In this document: piece after piece, positions 37,547-45,929 of the stretch
How the letters are laid out: each line of letters opens with the position of its first letter
Numbering within the stretch: position 1 is the first letter of the stretch
Assembly: GCA_034926235.1 (NCBI GenBank)
Contig: JAYFRE010000124.1
Span: 1 to 64,000, forward strand
From: JAYFRE01 sp034926235
GTDB lineage: Bacteria > Pseudomonadota > Alphaproteobacteria > Rhodospirillales > Magnetospirillaceae
Length of the DNA stretch: 64,000 nt
Direction: 5' to 3'
Program-made: the position numbers and the translations under genes
Notes under the pieces: model-generated
The model's database searches: none
What the model was told of the DNA's origin: nothing
Seen by the model: only the letters and a program-made list of their open reading frames with translations

Positions 37547-38320
37547 TCAGCCCTTGATGTCTCTGTGCACGCTCAGGCTGGCTGCAGCCTGCTGCGTCGG
37601 CATGACTTCCAGGATGTTGACATTGACATGGGCGGGTTGGGCGGCGACCCAGTGGATGCATTCGGCAACGTCTTCGGCGGTCAGGGGCTGCATGCCCTCA
37701 TAAACCTTGGCCGCTTGTTCCTTGTCGCCTTTGAAGCGCACCAGCGAAAATTCGGTTTCGCACATGCCGGGCTTGATCACGGTCGCGCGGACATTGGTTC
37801 CCAAGAGGTCCGCCCTAAGATTCAAGGTGAACTGATCCACAAAAGCCTTTGTTCCACCATAGGCGTTTCCGCCAGCATAGGGGTAGGATCCCGCGATCGA
37901 ACCGATATTGATGACATGGCCGCGCCGGCGTTCGACCATGCCGGGCAAGGCAGCGCGGGTGCAATAGAGCAATCCCTTGATATTGGTGTCGACCATCGTA
38001 TCCCAATCGTCGAGATTGGCGGCCTGGGACGGCTCAAGACCCTGCGCCAGCCCGGCATTGTTGACCAGGACGTCGATCGCCGAAAAGGCCCCCGGCAGCC
38101 CGGCGAAGGCCTGGAAGACATCCGCGCGCTGGGTCACGTCCAGGGTGACGACATGCACCGGCACATCCGTCAGTTCGGCCTTCAAGGCCTCCAATCGATC
38201 AGTGCGGCGACCGCAAAGAACCAGCTTTGCGCCATCGGCGGCGAAACGGCGCGCGGCGGCGGCCCCGAAGCCGGAAGTGGCTCCGGTGATGAAAACGGTC
38301 ATGGAAGAAAGGTCGGTCAT
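37547..38320 (-). CDS. Short-chain dehydrogenase, YdfG-like
   Basis: 257-residue SDR: cofactor motif TGATSGFGAAAARRF, CGRRTDRLEAL suggesting NADP(H) use (Arg after the second strand), NNAGLAQG, catalytic Ser in NIGSIAGSYPYAGG, Tyr and Lys in YGGTKAFV. The sequence IKPGMCETEFSLVRFKGD and overall pattern resemble YdfG, which oxidises 3-hydroxy acids such as L-allo-threonine and 3-hydroxypropionate. It overlaps the lipoprotein gene by ATGA and follows mazG, forming a three-gene set. Confidence 0.85.
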   Translation of the reverse strand: MTDLSSMTVFITGATSGFGAAAARRFAADGAKLVLCGRRTDRLEALKAELTDVPVHVVTLDVTQRADVFQAFAGLPGAFSAIDVLVNNAGLAQGLEPSQAANLDDWDTMVDTNIKGLLYCTRAALPGMVERRRGHVINIGSIAGSYPYAGGNAYGGTKAFVDQFTLNLRADLLGTNVRATVIKPGMCETEFSLVRFKGDKEQAAKVYEGMQPLTAEDVAECIHWVAAQPAHVNVNILEVMPTQQAAASLSVHRDIKG

Positions 38321-38961
38321 GGTTGCGATTGTCCTTGGGAAGGGAAGGCGCCTTCACGGCGCATCTCGAAGAAAGGCGGTGGTGAAAAAGCGTTCTGAAT
38401 TTTCCAGATATAAACCGGATAGCCGTTGATGGTTTGCACCATTGTCGCGTTGTGGCGCAATACCAAGGCTTTGGTGGTGACACGGAATTCACCCTGCACG
38501 TCCAACCCGACCGAGGTCGCCACCTGGGCGTCGCTGGGCTTGACGGTATTGGCGTTGACGGTGATGCGGCCGTCGGGGTGGGAACGGATCATCAGGATGA
38601 TCGCGTTGCGCCGTACGAAAGTGACTTGCTCGCTCGCCTCCATATGGCCTTCGCGCTGATACTCGACCGCGAAGACCCCGTCGCCCCGGGATCGGATATA
38701 TTTGAAATCTGGATCGCGGGCGAGATCGGCCTGGATATTGGCGATCCGCCCCTCGATCTCATCGGGTTGGAGCTTGCCTTGTTTGATGTCGCGGTAAAGC
38801 GGGGCCCAGGTCAGATCGCCCTTGTAATAAAGGGCGAAATCCCCGGTTTGCCCCAGCCGGATCTCGGCGACGAAATGGTTGGGCAGATAGCAGGCGGCAA
38901 GCAGACCGGCCAGCAGGCCGAACACCGCAAAGAACCTGAATTTAGGCCAGCTCACCCGCAT
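38317..38961 (-). CDS. Putative lipoprotein of unknown function, between mazG and an SDR gene
   Basis: 214 residues not recognised. N-terminal basic residues, hydrophobic stretch and lipobox LLAAC (Cys24) mark it as a lipoprotein. The rest is rich in beta strands (ADFALYYKGDLTW-like, GDGVFAVEYQREGHME, FRVTTKALVLRHNATMVQTINGYPVYIWKIQ) with one helical block (KLQPDEIEGRIANIQADLARDPDF). It overlaps the mazG stop by 10 nt and the SDR start by 4 nt, so it is translated with both. No clue to function from context. Confidence 0.7.
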   Translation of the reverse strand: MRVSWPKFRFFAVFGLLAGLLAACYLPNHFVAEIRLGQTGDFALYYKGDLTWAPLYRDIKQGKLQPDEIEGRIANIQADLARDPDFKYIRSRGDGVFAVEYQREGHMEASEQVTFVRRNAIILMIRSHPDGRITVNANTVKPSDAQVATSVGLDVQGEFRVTTKALVLRHNATMVQTINGYPVYIWKIQNAFSPPPFFEMRREGAFPSQGQSQP

Positions 38962-39773
38962 GGGCCGTCACCCCCTTGATCGAGTTTCGCCGTTTTCGCC
39001 TCGGTCCACAAGGCGTCCATCGCGTCCAACCCGGCTTCCTTCGGCGTCAAACCGGACGCCGCCAGTTTCCGTTCGATGTAGTGGAAACGGCGTTCAAATT
39101 TTCGGTTGCATCGTCTGAGCGCACTTTCCGGATCGATTTTAAGTTTACGCGCCAGATTGATGCAGGCGAAGAGTAAATCGCCCATCTCGTCCTCAATCCG
39201 GTCCTGATCGGACCCGGCATCTATTTCCGTTTTAAGTTCAGTGAGTTCTTCGGTGATCTTCGCCAAAACAGGCGCGGTGTCCGGCCAATCGAAGCCAACC
39301 CGCGCGGCCCGCGCCTGAAGCTTGGCCGCGCGTGAAGCGGCGGGCAGGGACAGGGCCACCCCGTCAAGCGCACTGGCTGTCTTGTTTTCCTCCGCCGCCG
39401 CGCGCTCGGCTGCCTTGATGTTCTCCCAGGCGGTAAGCTGTTCGCTTGAATTGGCTACCGATATTTCACCAAAAACATGAGGATGACGCCGTATCATCTT
39501 ATCTGATACAGATTTTACGACATCATTGAAAGCAAAGAGATTCTGCTCTTCGGCGATCCGGCTATGGAAAACCACCTGAAGAAGGAGGTCGCCAAGCTCG
39601 TCTCGTAACGCGCTGATATCCCCGGTTTCGATCGCTTCCGCGACCTCATAGGCTTCCTCGATGGTGTAAGGCGCAATGCTGGCGAAGCTTTGTTCGATAT
39701 CCCAAGGACATCCGCCCGACGGATCGCGCAAGCGCGCCATGATGGCGAGAAGACGATCGATCTGGGCAGTCAT
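38952..39773 (-). CDS. mazG: Nucleoside triphosphate pyrophosphohydrolase MazG
   Basis: Hydrolyses (d)NTPs to NMP and PPi, cleaning the pool and dampening the stringent response. 273 residues with two MazG helical domains: first with LRDPSGGCPWDIEQ, TIEEAYEVAEAIE, LRDELGDLLLQVVFHSRIAEE (ExxE..ExxD metal site); second with KITEELTELKTEID and EDEMGDLLFACINLARKL. Usually next to hflX in related genomes; here four genes lie between. Confidence 0.93.
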   Translation of the reverse strand: MTAQIDRLLAIMARLRDPSGGCPWDIEQSFASIAPYTIEEAYEVAEAIETGDISALRDELGDLLLQVVFHSRIAEEQNLFAFNDVVKSVSDKMIRRHPHVFGEISVANSSEQLTAWENIKAAERAAAEENKTASALDGVALSLPAASRAAKLQARAARVGFDWPDTAPVLAKITEELTELKTEIDAGSDQDRIEDEMGDLLFACINLARKLKIDPESALRRCNRKFERRFHYIERKLAASGLTPKEAGLDAMDALWTEAKTAKLDQGGDGPCG

Positions 39774-39806
39774 GAAGGTTCTCCTGAGGGTCGGTGGAAA
39801 TTCGGG

Positions 39807-40691
39807 TTATAGCAGCGAAAGAATCGCCTCGGCAAAGGCGTCCGGCGCTTCCTGGGGTACATTGTGGCCGATGCCGGGCAGCACCAGCCGCCGATAACGC
39901 CCTTTGAAATGCTTGGCGTCTCTGTCGTCCCGGGGCGGGAATGGCTCTACCCCGTCATCAGCGCCACGTAGCACTACGGTAGGGACCTGGATGTCGGGCT
40001 GGGCGCCAAGCTTGGCTTCAAGCCCATCCAGGGCCGGATCGCCGGGGACAAGGCCGAATCGGTGGCGGTAGGAATGGATTACGACCGCGACGAAGTCGGG
40101 ATTGTCGAAGGATGGGGCGGTTCTCTCGAAGATTTCCTTATCGAACGCCCAGGTCGGAGACCATAGCCGCCAGAGAAGGCGGCAAAAAGCGGCGCGATTC
40201 GATTCGAGCCCGACGCGGCCGCGCTCGGAATGGAAATAATATTGATACCAATAGCGGAGTTCGCTTTCAGGTGAGGCGGGAATGCCGGCCAGGGCGATAT
40301 TTTGGATGTTGTAGCCGGCGCCGCCGCTGACCAGACCAGCGACCCGTTCAGGCCAAAGAGCCGCGACGATGCAGGCGGCGCGGCCGCCCCAATCATAGCC
40401 GCCCAACAGGGCTCTTTCGATGTTCAAGCCGTCCATCAGCGCCAGCAGATCAGCACCCAAGGCGGCTTGCTGTCCGGAACGGAATCCATCCGGAGACCGG
40501 AAGCGGGTAGGGCCATAGCCCCGTAGAAAGGGAACGATGCAGCGCAATCCCCGATCCGTCAGCTTCGGAACGACCGCGTCATACCCGTGTATGTCATAGG
40601 GAAAGCCGTGCAGCAGAATGACCGGCAGGCCATGGGAAGGTCCGGCATCATGGTAGGCGATTGTCAGATCACCGGCTTCGATCGTTTTCAT
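39807..40691 (-). CDS. Alpha/beta hydrolase (epoxide hydrolase/dehalogenase-like)
   Basis: 294 residues of the alpha/beta-hydrolase fold: oxyanion HGFPYDIHGYDAV, nucleophile elbow LLGGYDWGGRAACIVAALWP where the nucleophile is Asp (G-Y-D-W-G) as in epoxide hydrolases and haloalkane dehalogenases rather than Ser, and catalytic His in LPGIGHNVPQEAPDAFAEAIL. The DGVEPFPPRD region may hold the acid. Start at 40691 (MKTIEAGDL) chosen for a GGGAG site 8 nt upstream; 40724 is longer. A 16-bp palindrome lies in its upstream region. Confidence 0.85.
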   Translation of the reverse strand: MKTIEAGDLTIAYHDAGPSHGLPVILLHGFPYDIHGYDAVVPKLTDRGLRCIVPFLRGYGPTRFRSPDGFRSGQQAALGADLLALMDGLNIERALLGGYDWGGRAACIVAALWPERVAGLVSGGAGYNIQNIALAGIPASPESELRYWYQYYFHSERGRVGLESNRAAFCRLLWRLWSPTWAFDKEIFERTAPSFDNPDFVAVVIHSYRHRFGLVPGDPALDGLEAKLGAQPDIQVPTVVLRGADDGVEPFPPRDDRDAKHFKGRYRRLVLPGIGHNVPQEAPDAFAEAILSLL

Positions 40692-40808
40692 GATCGTCTC
40701 CCTTGTTTGATCAACCGCTATCACGATGCCGTGTATTGCCCTGATATAAAATTATTTTTTCGTTTATCTCGCTGGGGGTGGGCCGTTTTCTCAGCCATCC
40801 AATTGTCG

Positions 40809-40824
40809 CATAATATATATTATG
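40809..40824. promoter_or_regulatory. Perfect 16-bp AT palindrome
   Basis: CATAATATATATTATG lies about 118-133 bp before the alpha/beta hydrolase start and just past the stop of the PhnP-like gene. Candidate operator of the hydrolase; no regulator gene is adjacent. Confidence 0.4.
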
Positions 40825-40829
40825 TTGAC

Positions 40830-41615
40830 TTACGGATCGGCGCACAGAAGCGTCTGGCCGTCATAGGCCGGCTCGATGCCCTTGGGCAAACTGGCGCACA
40901 GGCTCGCATAATCCATGCGCGGGCTCATATGGGTCAACAGCGTGCGTTTGGGCCGCAATCTCTCGACCCACTCGATGACTTTGCCGACATGGGCGTGCGT
41001 GGTGTGCGGCCGGTCCAGCAGACAGCCGACGATCCACACATCCAGCCCCTTGAGCTGGGCGAAGGAATTTTCCGGCATATCCCAGACATCGGTGCTGTAG
41101 GCAAAATCGCCGAAGCGAAAGCCTGTGCTGCGGCCATAGCCGTGATCCTGGTCGAAAGCCTTGATCGAAATCCCGCCGACCTCGAAGGCCGAACCATCGT
41201 CCTTGATGACATTGCGGATCAGCCAGGGCTTGTAGACCGGCATGGTGTCCAAATCCATGGAACCGAAAACATAGCCGAACCGGCTGGCGATATCGTCAAG
41301 CGTCGCCTGGGTTCCATAAGCCTGAATCGGCGCCATCATCGCGCGGTTGATTTCGCGCAAATCATCGATGCCATGGGTATGATCGGCATGGCCATGGGTG
41401 AACAGAACGGCGTCCAGACGCTGTGTTCCGGTCATCAGCAACTGTTCGCGCAGGTCGGGTCCCGCATCGACCAGGATCGTCAGTCCCTTGGTTTCAACCA
41501 GGACCGAAGGACGACGGCGGCGATTCTTGGGGTTGTTCGGGTCGCAAGCGCCCCACCCGACACTGATCATCGGAACGCCGCCCGCCGCCCCGCAGCCCAG
41601 CACCGTGATTTTCAT
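40830..41615 (-). CDS. PhnP-like MBL-fold metallohydrolase
   Basis: 261-residue metallo-beta-lactamase fold protein. Start VLGCGAAGGVPMI, then two-metal motif FTHGHADHTHGIDDL, PVYKPWLI, YSTDVWDMP and THAHVGKVIEWVERL with the last metal-site residues; TLLTHMSPRMDY near the end. Resembles PhnP-type phosphodiesterases (cyclic ribose phosphate, 2',3'-cyclic nucleotides). It overlaps tatD by ATGA and is the last of the rlpA-to-phnP-like run typical of Rhodospirillales, although here that run is interrupted. Confidence 0.85.
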   Translation of the reverse strand: MKITVLGCGAAGGVPMISVGWGACDPNNPKNRRRRPSVLVETKGLTILVDAGPDLREQLLMTGTQRLDAVLFTHGHADHTHGIDDLREINRAMMAPIQAYGTQATLDDIASRFGYVFGSMDLDTMPVYKPWLIRNVIKDDGSAFEVGGISIKAFDQDHGYGRSTGFRFGDFAYSTDVWDMPENSFAQLKGLDVWIVGCLLDRPHTTHAHVGKVIEWVERLRPKRTLLTHMSPRMDYASLCASLPKGIEPAYDGQTLLCADP

Positions 41616-42394
41616 GATGGTTGCGCCTTGGTGAACAAAGTGAAGAAATTTTCGGTGGTCCGCCGTTCGATCTCGGCGACGGACACGCCCTTGATCTCGG
41701 CCAGTCGGGCGGCAGTCCGGGCCACGAAGGCCGGCTCGTTGCGTTTGCCGCGGAACGGCATTGGCGCCAGATAAGGCGAATCGGTTTCGACCAGCAGCCG
41801 TTCCAGCGGCACCTTGGCGACCACCTGGCGCAGATCCTCGGCTTTGTTGAAGGTGACGATTCCGGACACCGAAATATAAAATCCCAAAGACAAGGCCGCT
41901 TCGGCCAGCGCTCCGGTGCCGCTGAAGCAGTGAATCACGCCGGGGAAGGCCCCCTTCCCGCTTTCCTCGGTCAAGATGGCGATGGTGTCGTCCTCGGCGT
42001 CGCGGGTATGCACGATCAGCGGCAGGCCGCTTTGACGCGATGCTTCGATATGGGTGCGAAACTGCGCTCTTTGCACATCGCGCGGGCTATGATCGTAGAA
42101 ATAATCAAGACCGGTTTCGCCGAATCCGACTACCTTGGGGTGCGTGGCCACGTCCAGCAGCGTAGCGGCTGTGACCGCCACTTCGGATTGGGCTTCGTGC
42201 GGGTGGATTCCAACGGTGCAGAAGACATTGTCGTAGCGTTCGGCCACCGCTAACACCTTGGGAAAGGTTGATAAGCGGGTACCGATGGTGACCATGGTGG
42301 CGACGCCGGCTTCGCCGGCGCGCGCCATCACGGCGTCGATGTCTTCTTCATACTGGTCGAAATCCAGGTGGCAATGGCTATCGACCAGGCTCAC
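41612..42394 (-). CDS. tatD: TatD family metal-dependent DNase
   Basis: 260 residues, TIM-barrel: DSHCHLDFDQYEED (metal His pair), VGIHPHEA, GETGLDYFYDHSP, HTRDAEDD, HCFSGT and VETDSPYLAP with NEPAFV after it. All metal ligands are present. TatD enzymes have 3'-5' exonuclease activity and have been linked to DNA repair and D-aminoacyl-tRNA-like activity; the role here is unknown. Overlaps metG by 4 nt, so metG-tatD-phnP-like are translated together. Confidence 0.92.
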   Translation of the reverse strand: MSLVDSHCHLDFDQYEEDIDAVMARAGEAGVATMVTIGTRLSTFPKVLAVAERYDNVFCTVGIHPHEAQSEVAVTAATLLDVATHPKVVGFGETGLDYFYDHSPRDVQRAQFRTHIEASRQSGLPLIVHTRDAEDDTIAILTEESGKGAFPGVIHCFSGTGALAEAALSLGFYISVSGIVTFNKAEDLRQVVAKVPLERLLVETDSPYLAPMPFRGKRNEPAFVARTAARLAEIKGVSVAEIERRTTENFFTLFTKAQPS

Positions 42395-43944
42395 GATGCG
42401 GCCCCCTCCTCCGTCTCGACAAAGCGTGGGAACACGCCTTCGGGTTTGGGCAGGTCCACGCCGGCGACCAGCGGGGTTTCCAGATGGGCGAAATCACGAA
42501 TCTCCAGGGCGAGCGCAAGCTGGTCAAGCAGCCGGGCCATGCTTCCCGGCATGAAGGGTTGCAGCAGGATACCGATCCGGCGCACCACGTCGGCCAGCAC
42601 GTAAAGAACCGTGCCCATGCGCGCAAGATCGGTCTTGCGCAGGGTCCAGGGAGCCTGACGGTCAATATAGACATTAGCGGCGCGCACTACTTCCCAGACC
42701 GATTCCAGAGCCTCGTGGAAAAGCTGCTGATCCAGGGCGGTACGCAGCCGTTCCGTCAGCGCTTTGGCGCTGTCCAGAAGGATTTTGTCGTCTTCCGAAA
42801 AGGTCCCCGGTTCGGGCAGCCGCGCGCCGCAATTCTTGTTGATCATCGACAAGGAACGCTGCGCCAGATTGCCGAGATCATTGGCCAACTCGCCATTCAT
42901 CCGGTTGATCATCGCCCGGTTGGAAAAATCGCCGTCATTGCCGAACGGCACTTCGCGCAGCAGGAAATAGCGAACCGGGTCCAGCCCGAAGCGATCAACC
43001 AGCGCCACAGGATCGATGACATTGCCGAGCGACTTTGAAATCTTCTGGCCTTCGTTGGTCCACCAGCCATGGGCGAAAACCCGCTTAGGCGGCTCCAGTC
43101 CGGCCGCCATCAGGAAAGCTGGCCAATAAACGGCATGGAACCGCACGATATCCTTGCCCACCATGTGCAGGTCAGCGGGCCAGCGATGGGCATAAGCGCC
43201 GCCCAGTTCGGGATAGCCGGCGGCGGTGATGTAGTTGGCCAACGCATCCAGCCACACATACATGATGTGCTTTTCGTCGCCGGGCACGGGAATGCCCCAT
43301 TTGAAACTGGTGCGCGACACGGACAAATCCTGCAACCCGCCCTTGACGAAGCTGATCACCTCGTTGCGGCGCGAAACCGGGGCGATGAAATCCGGGTTGG
43401 CCTCATAGAAGGCGAGCAGCTTTTCGCCCCATTGCGACAGACGGAAGAAGTAGCTGGGCTCTTCGATCCATTCCACCGGTGCTCCGGTCGGGGCCAGCTT
43501 GGTTCCATTCGGTCCCGCCTGGAGTTCGTCTTCGCCCCAGAACGCCTCGTCGCGCACCGAATACCAGCCCGCATAGCTGCCGAGATAGATCGCGCCGCGT
43601 TCGACGAGCCTTGTCCACAAAGCCTGACAGGAACGGATATGGCGCTCCTCGGTGGTGCGGATGAAATCGTCGTTGGAATAGCCCATGATCCGGGCCAGTT
43701 CGCGGAAACGCTGCGATACCTCATCGGTGAAACTTTGCGGATCGACCCCGGCGGCAGCGGCGGATTTTTCCACCTTCTGGCCATGTTCGTCGGTGCCGGT
43801 CAGGAACATGACGTCGAACCCGTCCAGCCTTTTGAACCGGGCCAGCACGTCGCAGGCGAGCGAGGTGTAGGCATGGCCGATATGGGGGCTGTCATTGACG
43901 TAATAGATCGGCGTGGTGATGTAATAGCTGCGGGGAGCGGTCAT
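42391..43944 (-). CDS. metG: Methionyl-tRNA synthetase
   Basis: 517-residue class I synthetase: YYITTPIYYVNDSPHIGHAYT with the HIGH signature, GTDEHGQKVEKSAA, the connective domain WYSVRDEAFWGEDEL, WLDALANYITA and the KISKS form of KMSKS in EGQKISKSLGNVIDP, followed by a helical anticodon domain. It lacks the C-terminal EMAP/tRNA-binding extension of E. coli MetG. ATG at 43944 (MTAPRSYY) chosen; upstream in-frame codons to 44019 overlap holB and are not family-like. Confidence 0.95.
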   Translation of the reverse strand: MTAPRSYYITTPIYYVNDSPHIGHAYTSLACDVLARFKRLDGFDVMFLTGTDEHGQKVEKSAAAAGVDPQSFTDEVSQRFRELARIMGYSNDDFIRTTEERHIRSCQALWTRLVERGAIYLGSYAGWYSVRDEAFWGEDELQAGPNGTKLAPTGAPVEWIEEPSYFFRLSQWGEKLLAFYEANPDFIAPVSRRNEVISFVKGGLQDLSVSRTSFKWGIPVPGDEKHIMYVWLDALANYITAAGYPELGGAYAHRWPADLHMVGKDIVRFHAVYWPAFLMAAGLEPPKRVFAHGWWTNEGQKISKSLGNVIDPVALVDRFGLDPVRYFLLREVPFGNDGDFSNRAMINRMNGELANDLGNLAQRSLSMINKNCGARLPEPGTFSEDDKILLDSAKALTERLRTALDQQLFHEALESVWEVVRAANVYIDRQAPWTLRKTDLARMGTVLYVLADVVRRIGILLQPFMPGSMARLLDQLALALEIRDFAHLETPLVAGVDLPKPEGVFPRFVETEEGAAS

Positions 43945-43990
43945 CGGAAACGGAACTCCCGGACTGGCGGCCCAGGCCGTAAAGAAAGGT

Positions 43991-45055
43991 TCAAGGCCGG
44001 CATATCCGTTCAAGGGCAAGAAACGCGTTCAACACGGTCTGTTTGCGGTCCAGATTGACCGCTTCCGCCCGGGCGAACGACTGGATGATCTTGTCCCACA
44101 GCTCGCACCAGCGATCAAGGCCAGCCTCCCGGATCAAACGCCATCCCTGCCCTGCATCCCGGTCGTCGCGGGATCCTCGCGCATGATCGGTGGCGGCGCG
44201 TCCCAGCCACCAGCCCAGCATGTCGGCGACGGAATGGAAGGCGTCGTCGTCTGCGGCAACCTTGTCTGCGAAAGCGTGCAAAGCCGGTATGTCAAGCTGC
44301 GGTACGGTGGAGAGAAGCGCCGTCATCTCCTCATAAAGCGCCAGTCCCCCCTGGGCCCGCAGATTGAGCGCTCGGCCGATGCTGCCTTCGGCCATGCGGA
44401 TCGCCAGAGCGGCGTCCGTCGGCGACAGATCGGGTTCCGCGCGGCGCAACAAGGATTCGACGGCGCCATCGGACAAGGGATGCAAATCGAGACGGCGGCA
44501 ACGCGACCGGATCGTTGGCAACAAGCGGCCCGGATTATGGGACACCAGAAGCAGCAGTGAATTTCTGGGCGGTTCCTCAAGCACCTTTAAAAGAGCGTTG
44601 GCCGAGGAACGGTTCATGTCGTCGGCGGAATCGATGATGATGACGCGCCATCCGCCTTCGGCTGGCGTCAGCGACAAAAAACCGCCGATGCCCCGCACCT
44701 CTTCGACGGGAATGTCTCCGCGCCGTCTTGCACCCTTTTCATCCGTTCCGGTGCGTTCCAGAACCTTGAGATCGGCATGTCCTCCCGCCGTGATTCGGTG
44801 CTGGACCGGATCGTCCTCGGACACGGCCAGGCTGGCTGGAACATCGCCGAACAATCCGCCGCCCCGGTCCTGGGACAGGACAAAACGGGCGATACGCCAA
44901 GCCAGGGTCGCCTTGCCGATGCCTTTCAGCCCTGTAATCAGCCAGGCGTGAGGCATGCGCCCCGCGTTCCAGGCTTCCAGGAAGGCGGCTTCGGCCCTGT
45001 CATGGCCGATCAAATCGAAAGTGGTGCGGGGTAAGGCCGAGTCGATATCACTCAT
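43991..45055 (-). CDS. holB: DNA polymerase III subunit delta'
   Basis: Clamp-loader subunit, 354 residues. N-terminal AAA+ domain: HAWLITGLKGIGKATLAWRIARF, VIIIDSADDMNRSSANALLKVLEEPPRNSLLLLVSHNPGRLLPTIRSRC (SRC motif, arginine region), and LHPLSDGAVESLL; C-terminal helical collar region. Zn Cys of E. coli delta' are absent, as in alphaproteobacteria. In related genomes tmk lies directly upstream with overlapping codons; here 3.4 kb of regulator and chemoreceptor genes separates them. Confidence 0.92.
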   Translation of the reverse strand: MSDIDSALPRTTFDLIGHDRAEAAFLEAWNAGRMPHAWLITGLKGIGKATLAWRIARFVLSQDRGGGLFGDVPASLAVSEDDPVQHRITAGGHADLKVLERTGTDEKGARRRGDIPVEEVRGIGGFLSLTPAEGGWRVIIIDSADDMNRSSANALLKVLEEPPRNSLLLLVSHNPGRLLPTIRSRCRRLDLHPLSDGAVESLLRRAEPDLSPTDAALAIRMAEGSIGRALNLRAQGGLALYEEMTALLSTVPQLDIPALHAFADKVAADDDAFHSVADMLGWWLGRAATDHARGSRDDRDAGQGWRLIREAGLDRWCELWDKIIQSFARAEAVNLDRKQTVLNAFLALERICRP

Positions 45056-45129
45056 GAGGCGGCTATTCTAGCCAAGGACGAAACCGGCTGACAACCGGAG
45101 GACGGGCTTTTATCCGTTGATGACCTGTT

Positions 45130-45606
45130 TCAGCCCCGTCTGGGGCGCTGCATCATCAGTTCGCGCCGAATCCGTTGCAGCATTCCCTTCATGCCGATCA
45201 TCCGTTCTTCCCGGGTTTCATAGGCGGCAAGCAAATCGCCATAAATCCGGGATGCCATCTGCACCAAAAGAATCGGCGGCAAAGCCGCTTTTTCATGATG
45301 GTAAATTTCGACGATTCCCTCGGCGATGCGACAAAGCAGCATTTCGTCGATCGCGCTGCCCAAGGCATTGGGAAAGGTGTTGGCATCCAGGGTGATCGGT
45401 CCTTGCCCTTTGAGCAGCCATTGCGGACTGATGTCGGGGAATTTTTCGCATATTTTTTGCAAAAACGAGGCATCGACCCGGTTTTCATCGCGTTCATAGC
45501 GTTGAACGGTCTTCAGCCCCACATCGAGCATCCGGGCGAACGCATCCTGGGACAGGTGAGCCCTGACTTTCCGGATTCGTCCGCCAAGTGTTTCGGCTCC
45601 GGTCAT
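45130..45606 (-). CDS. XRE-family transcriptional regulator
   Basis: 158 residues. Cro/CI-type helix-turn-helix at about 5-60 (LGGRIRKVRAHLSQDAFARMLDVGLKTVQRYERDENR), followed by FLQKICEKFPDISPQWLLKGQGP, a tail often seen in phage-like repressors, and a helical C-terminal half of unknown role (AIDEMLLCRIAEGIVEIYHH, YGDLLAAYETREERMIGMKG). ATG at 45606 (MTGAETLGG) preferred over 45633. Inverted repeats overlap its promoter, suggesting self-control. The hairpin GCCCC-GTCT-GGGGC at its end (45133-45146) lacks a T-run. Confidence 0.82.
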   Translation of the reverse strand: MTGAETLGGRIRKVRAHLSQDAFARMLDVGLKTVQRYERDENRVDASFLQKICEKFPDISPQWLLKGQGPITLDANTFPNALGSAIDEMLLCRIAEGIVEIYHHEKAALPPILLVQMASRIYGDLLAAYETREERMIGMKGMLQRIRRELMMQRPRRG

Positions 45607-45694
45607 CCTATGCCCCTGGCTGTCGGTATCCACGCGTGGGACCGTTGTTTGAAGAATCGAAAAGTCAGAGATTTCTACCCGTTATCGTACACAC

Positions 45695-45733
45695 GATATA
45701 CGCGAGTTCCAAAGACAAGGACAATTTTGTCTT
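45695..45733 (-). promoter_or_regulatory. XRE gene promoter overlapped by an inverted repeat
   Basis: Minus strand TTGTCC (45724-45719), 18-nt spacer, TATATC (45700-45695). The -35 box lies within AAGACAA-N8-TTGTCTT (45712-45733), so a bound repressor would block it. Confidence 0.5.
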
Positions 45734-45762
45734 GTATTTAGGACTGAAATGCCTAGTCGCCC

Positions 45763-45845
45763 TTGACAAATGAGACTGTTTTGTCTTATCCAGGGTGTGG
45801 CAGAGGGCAGTGGGGGAACGCTTTGTCCAAGGGTTCCAGGACAAA
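45763..45845. promoter_or_regulatory. Two further GACAAA/TTTGTC inverted repeats and a rightward promoter-like -35
   Basis: GACAAA (45765-45770) / TTTGTC (45780-45785), and TTTGTCC (45822-45828) / GGACAAA (45839-45845). The first overlaps TTGACA (45763-45768), a perfect -35, but no good -10 is 17 nt away. Confidence 0.5.
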
Positions 45846-45889
45846 ACGGGTTGAGTTCTGGGCGACACATTTTCAGCCGGAACGAGACA

Positions 45890-45929
45890 TTCTGTCTTTT
45901 GCTATCGATGAGGATGGCAAAAGACAGAA
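45890..45929. repeat. Perfect 13-bp inverted repeat
   Basis: TTCTGTCTTTTGC (45890-45902) and GCAAAAGACAGAA (45917-45929) with a 14-bp spacer. Contains the same TGTCTT/AAGACA core as the repeats to its left, so it may be another site of that set or a structured RNA. Confidence 0.6.
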
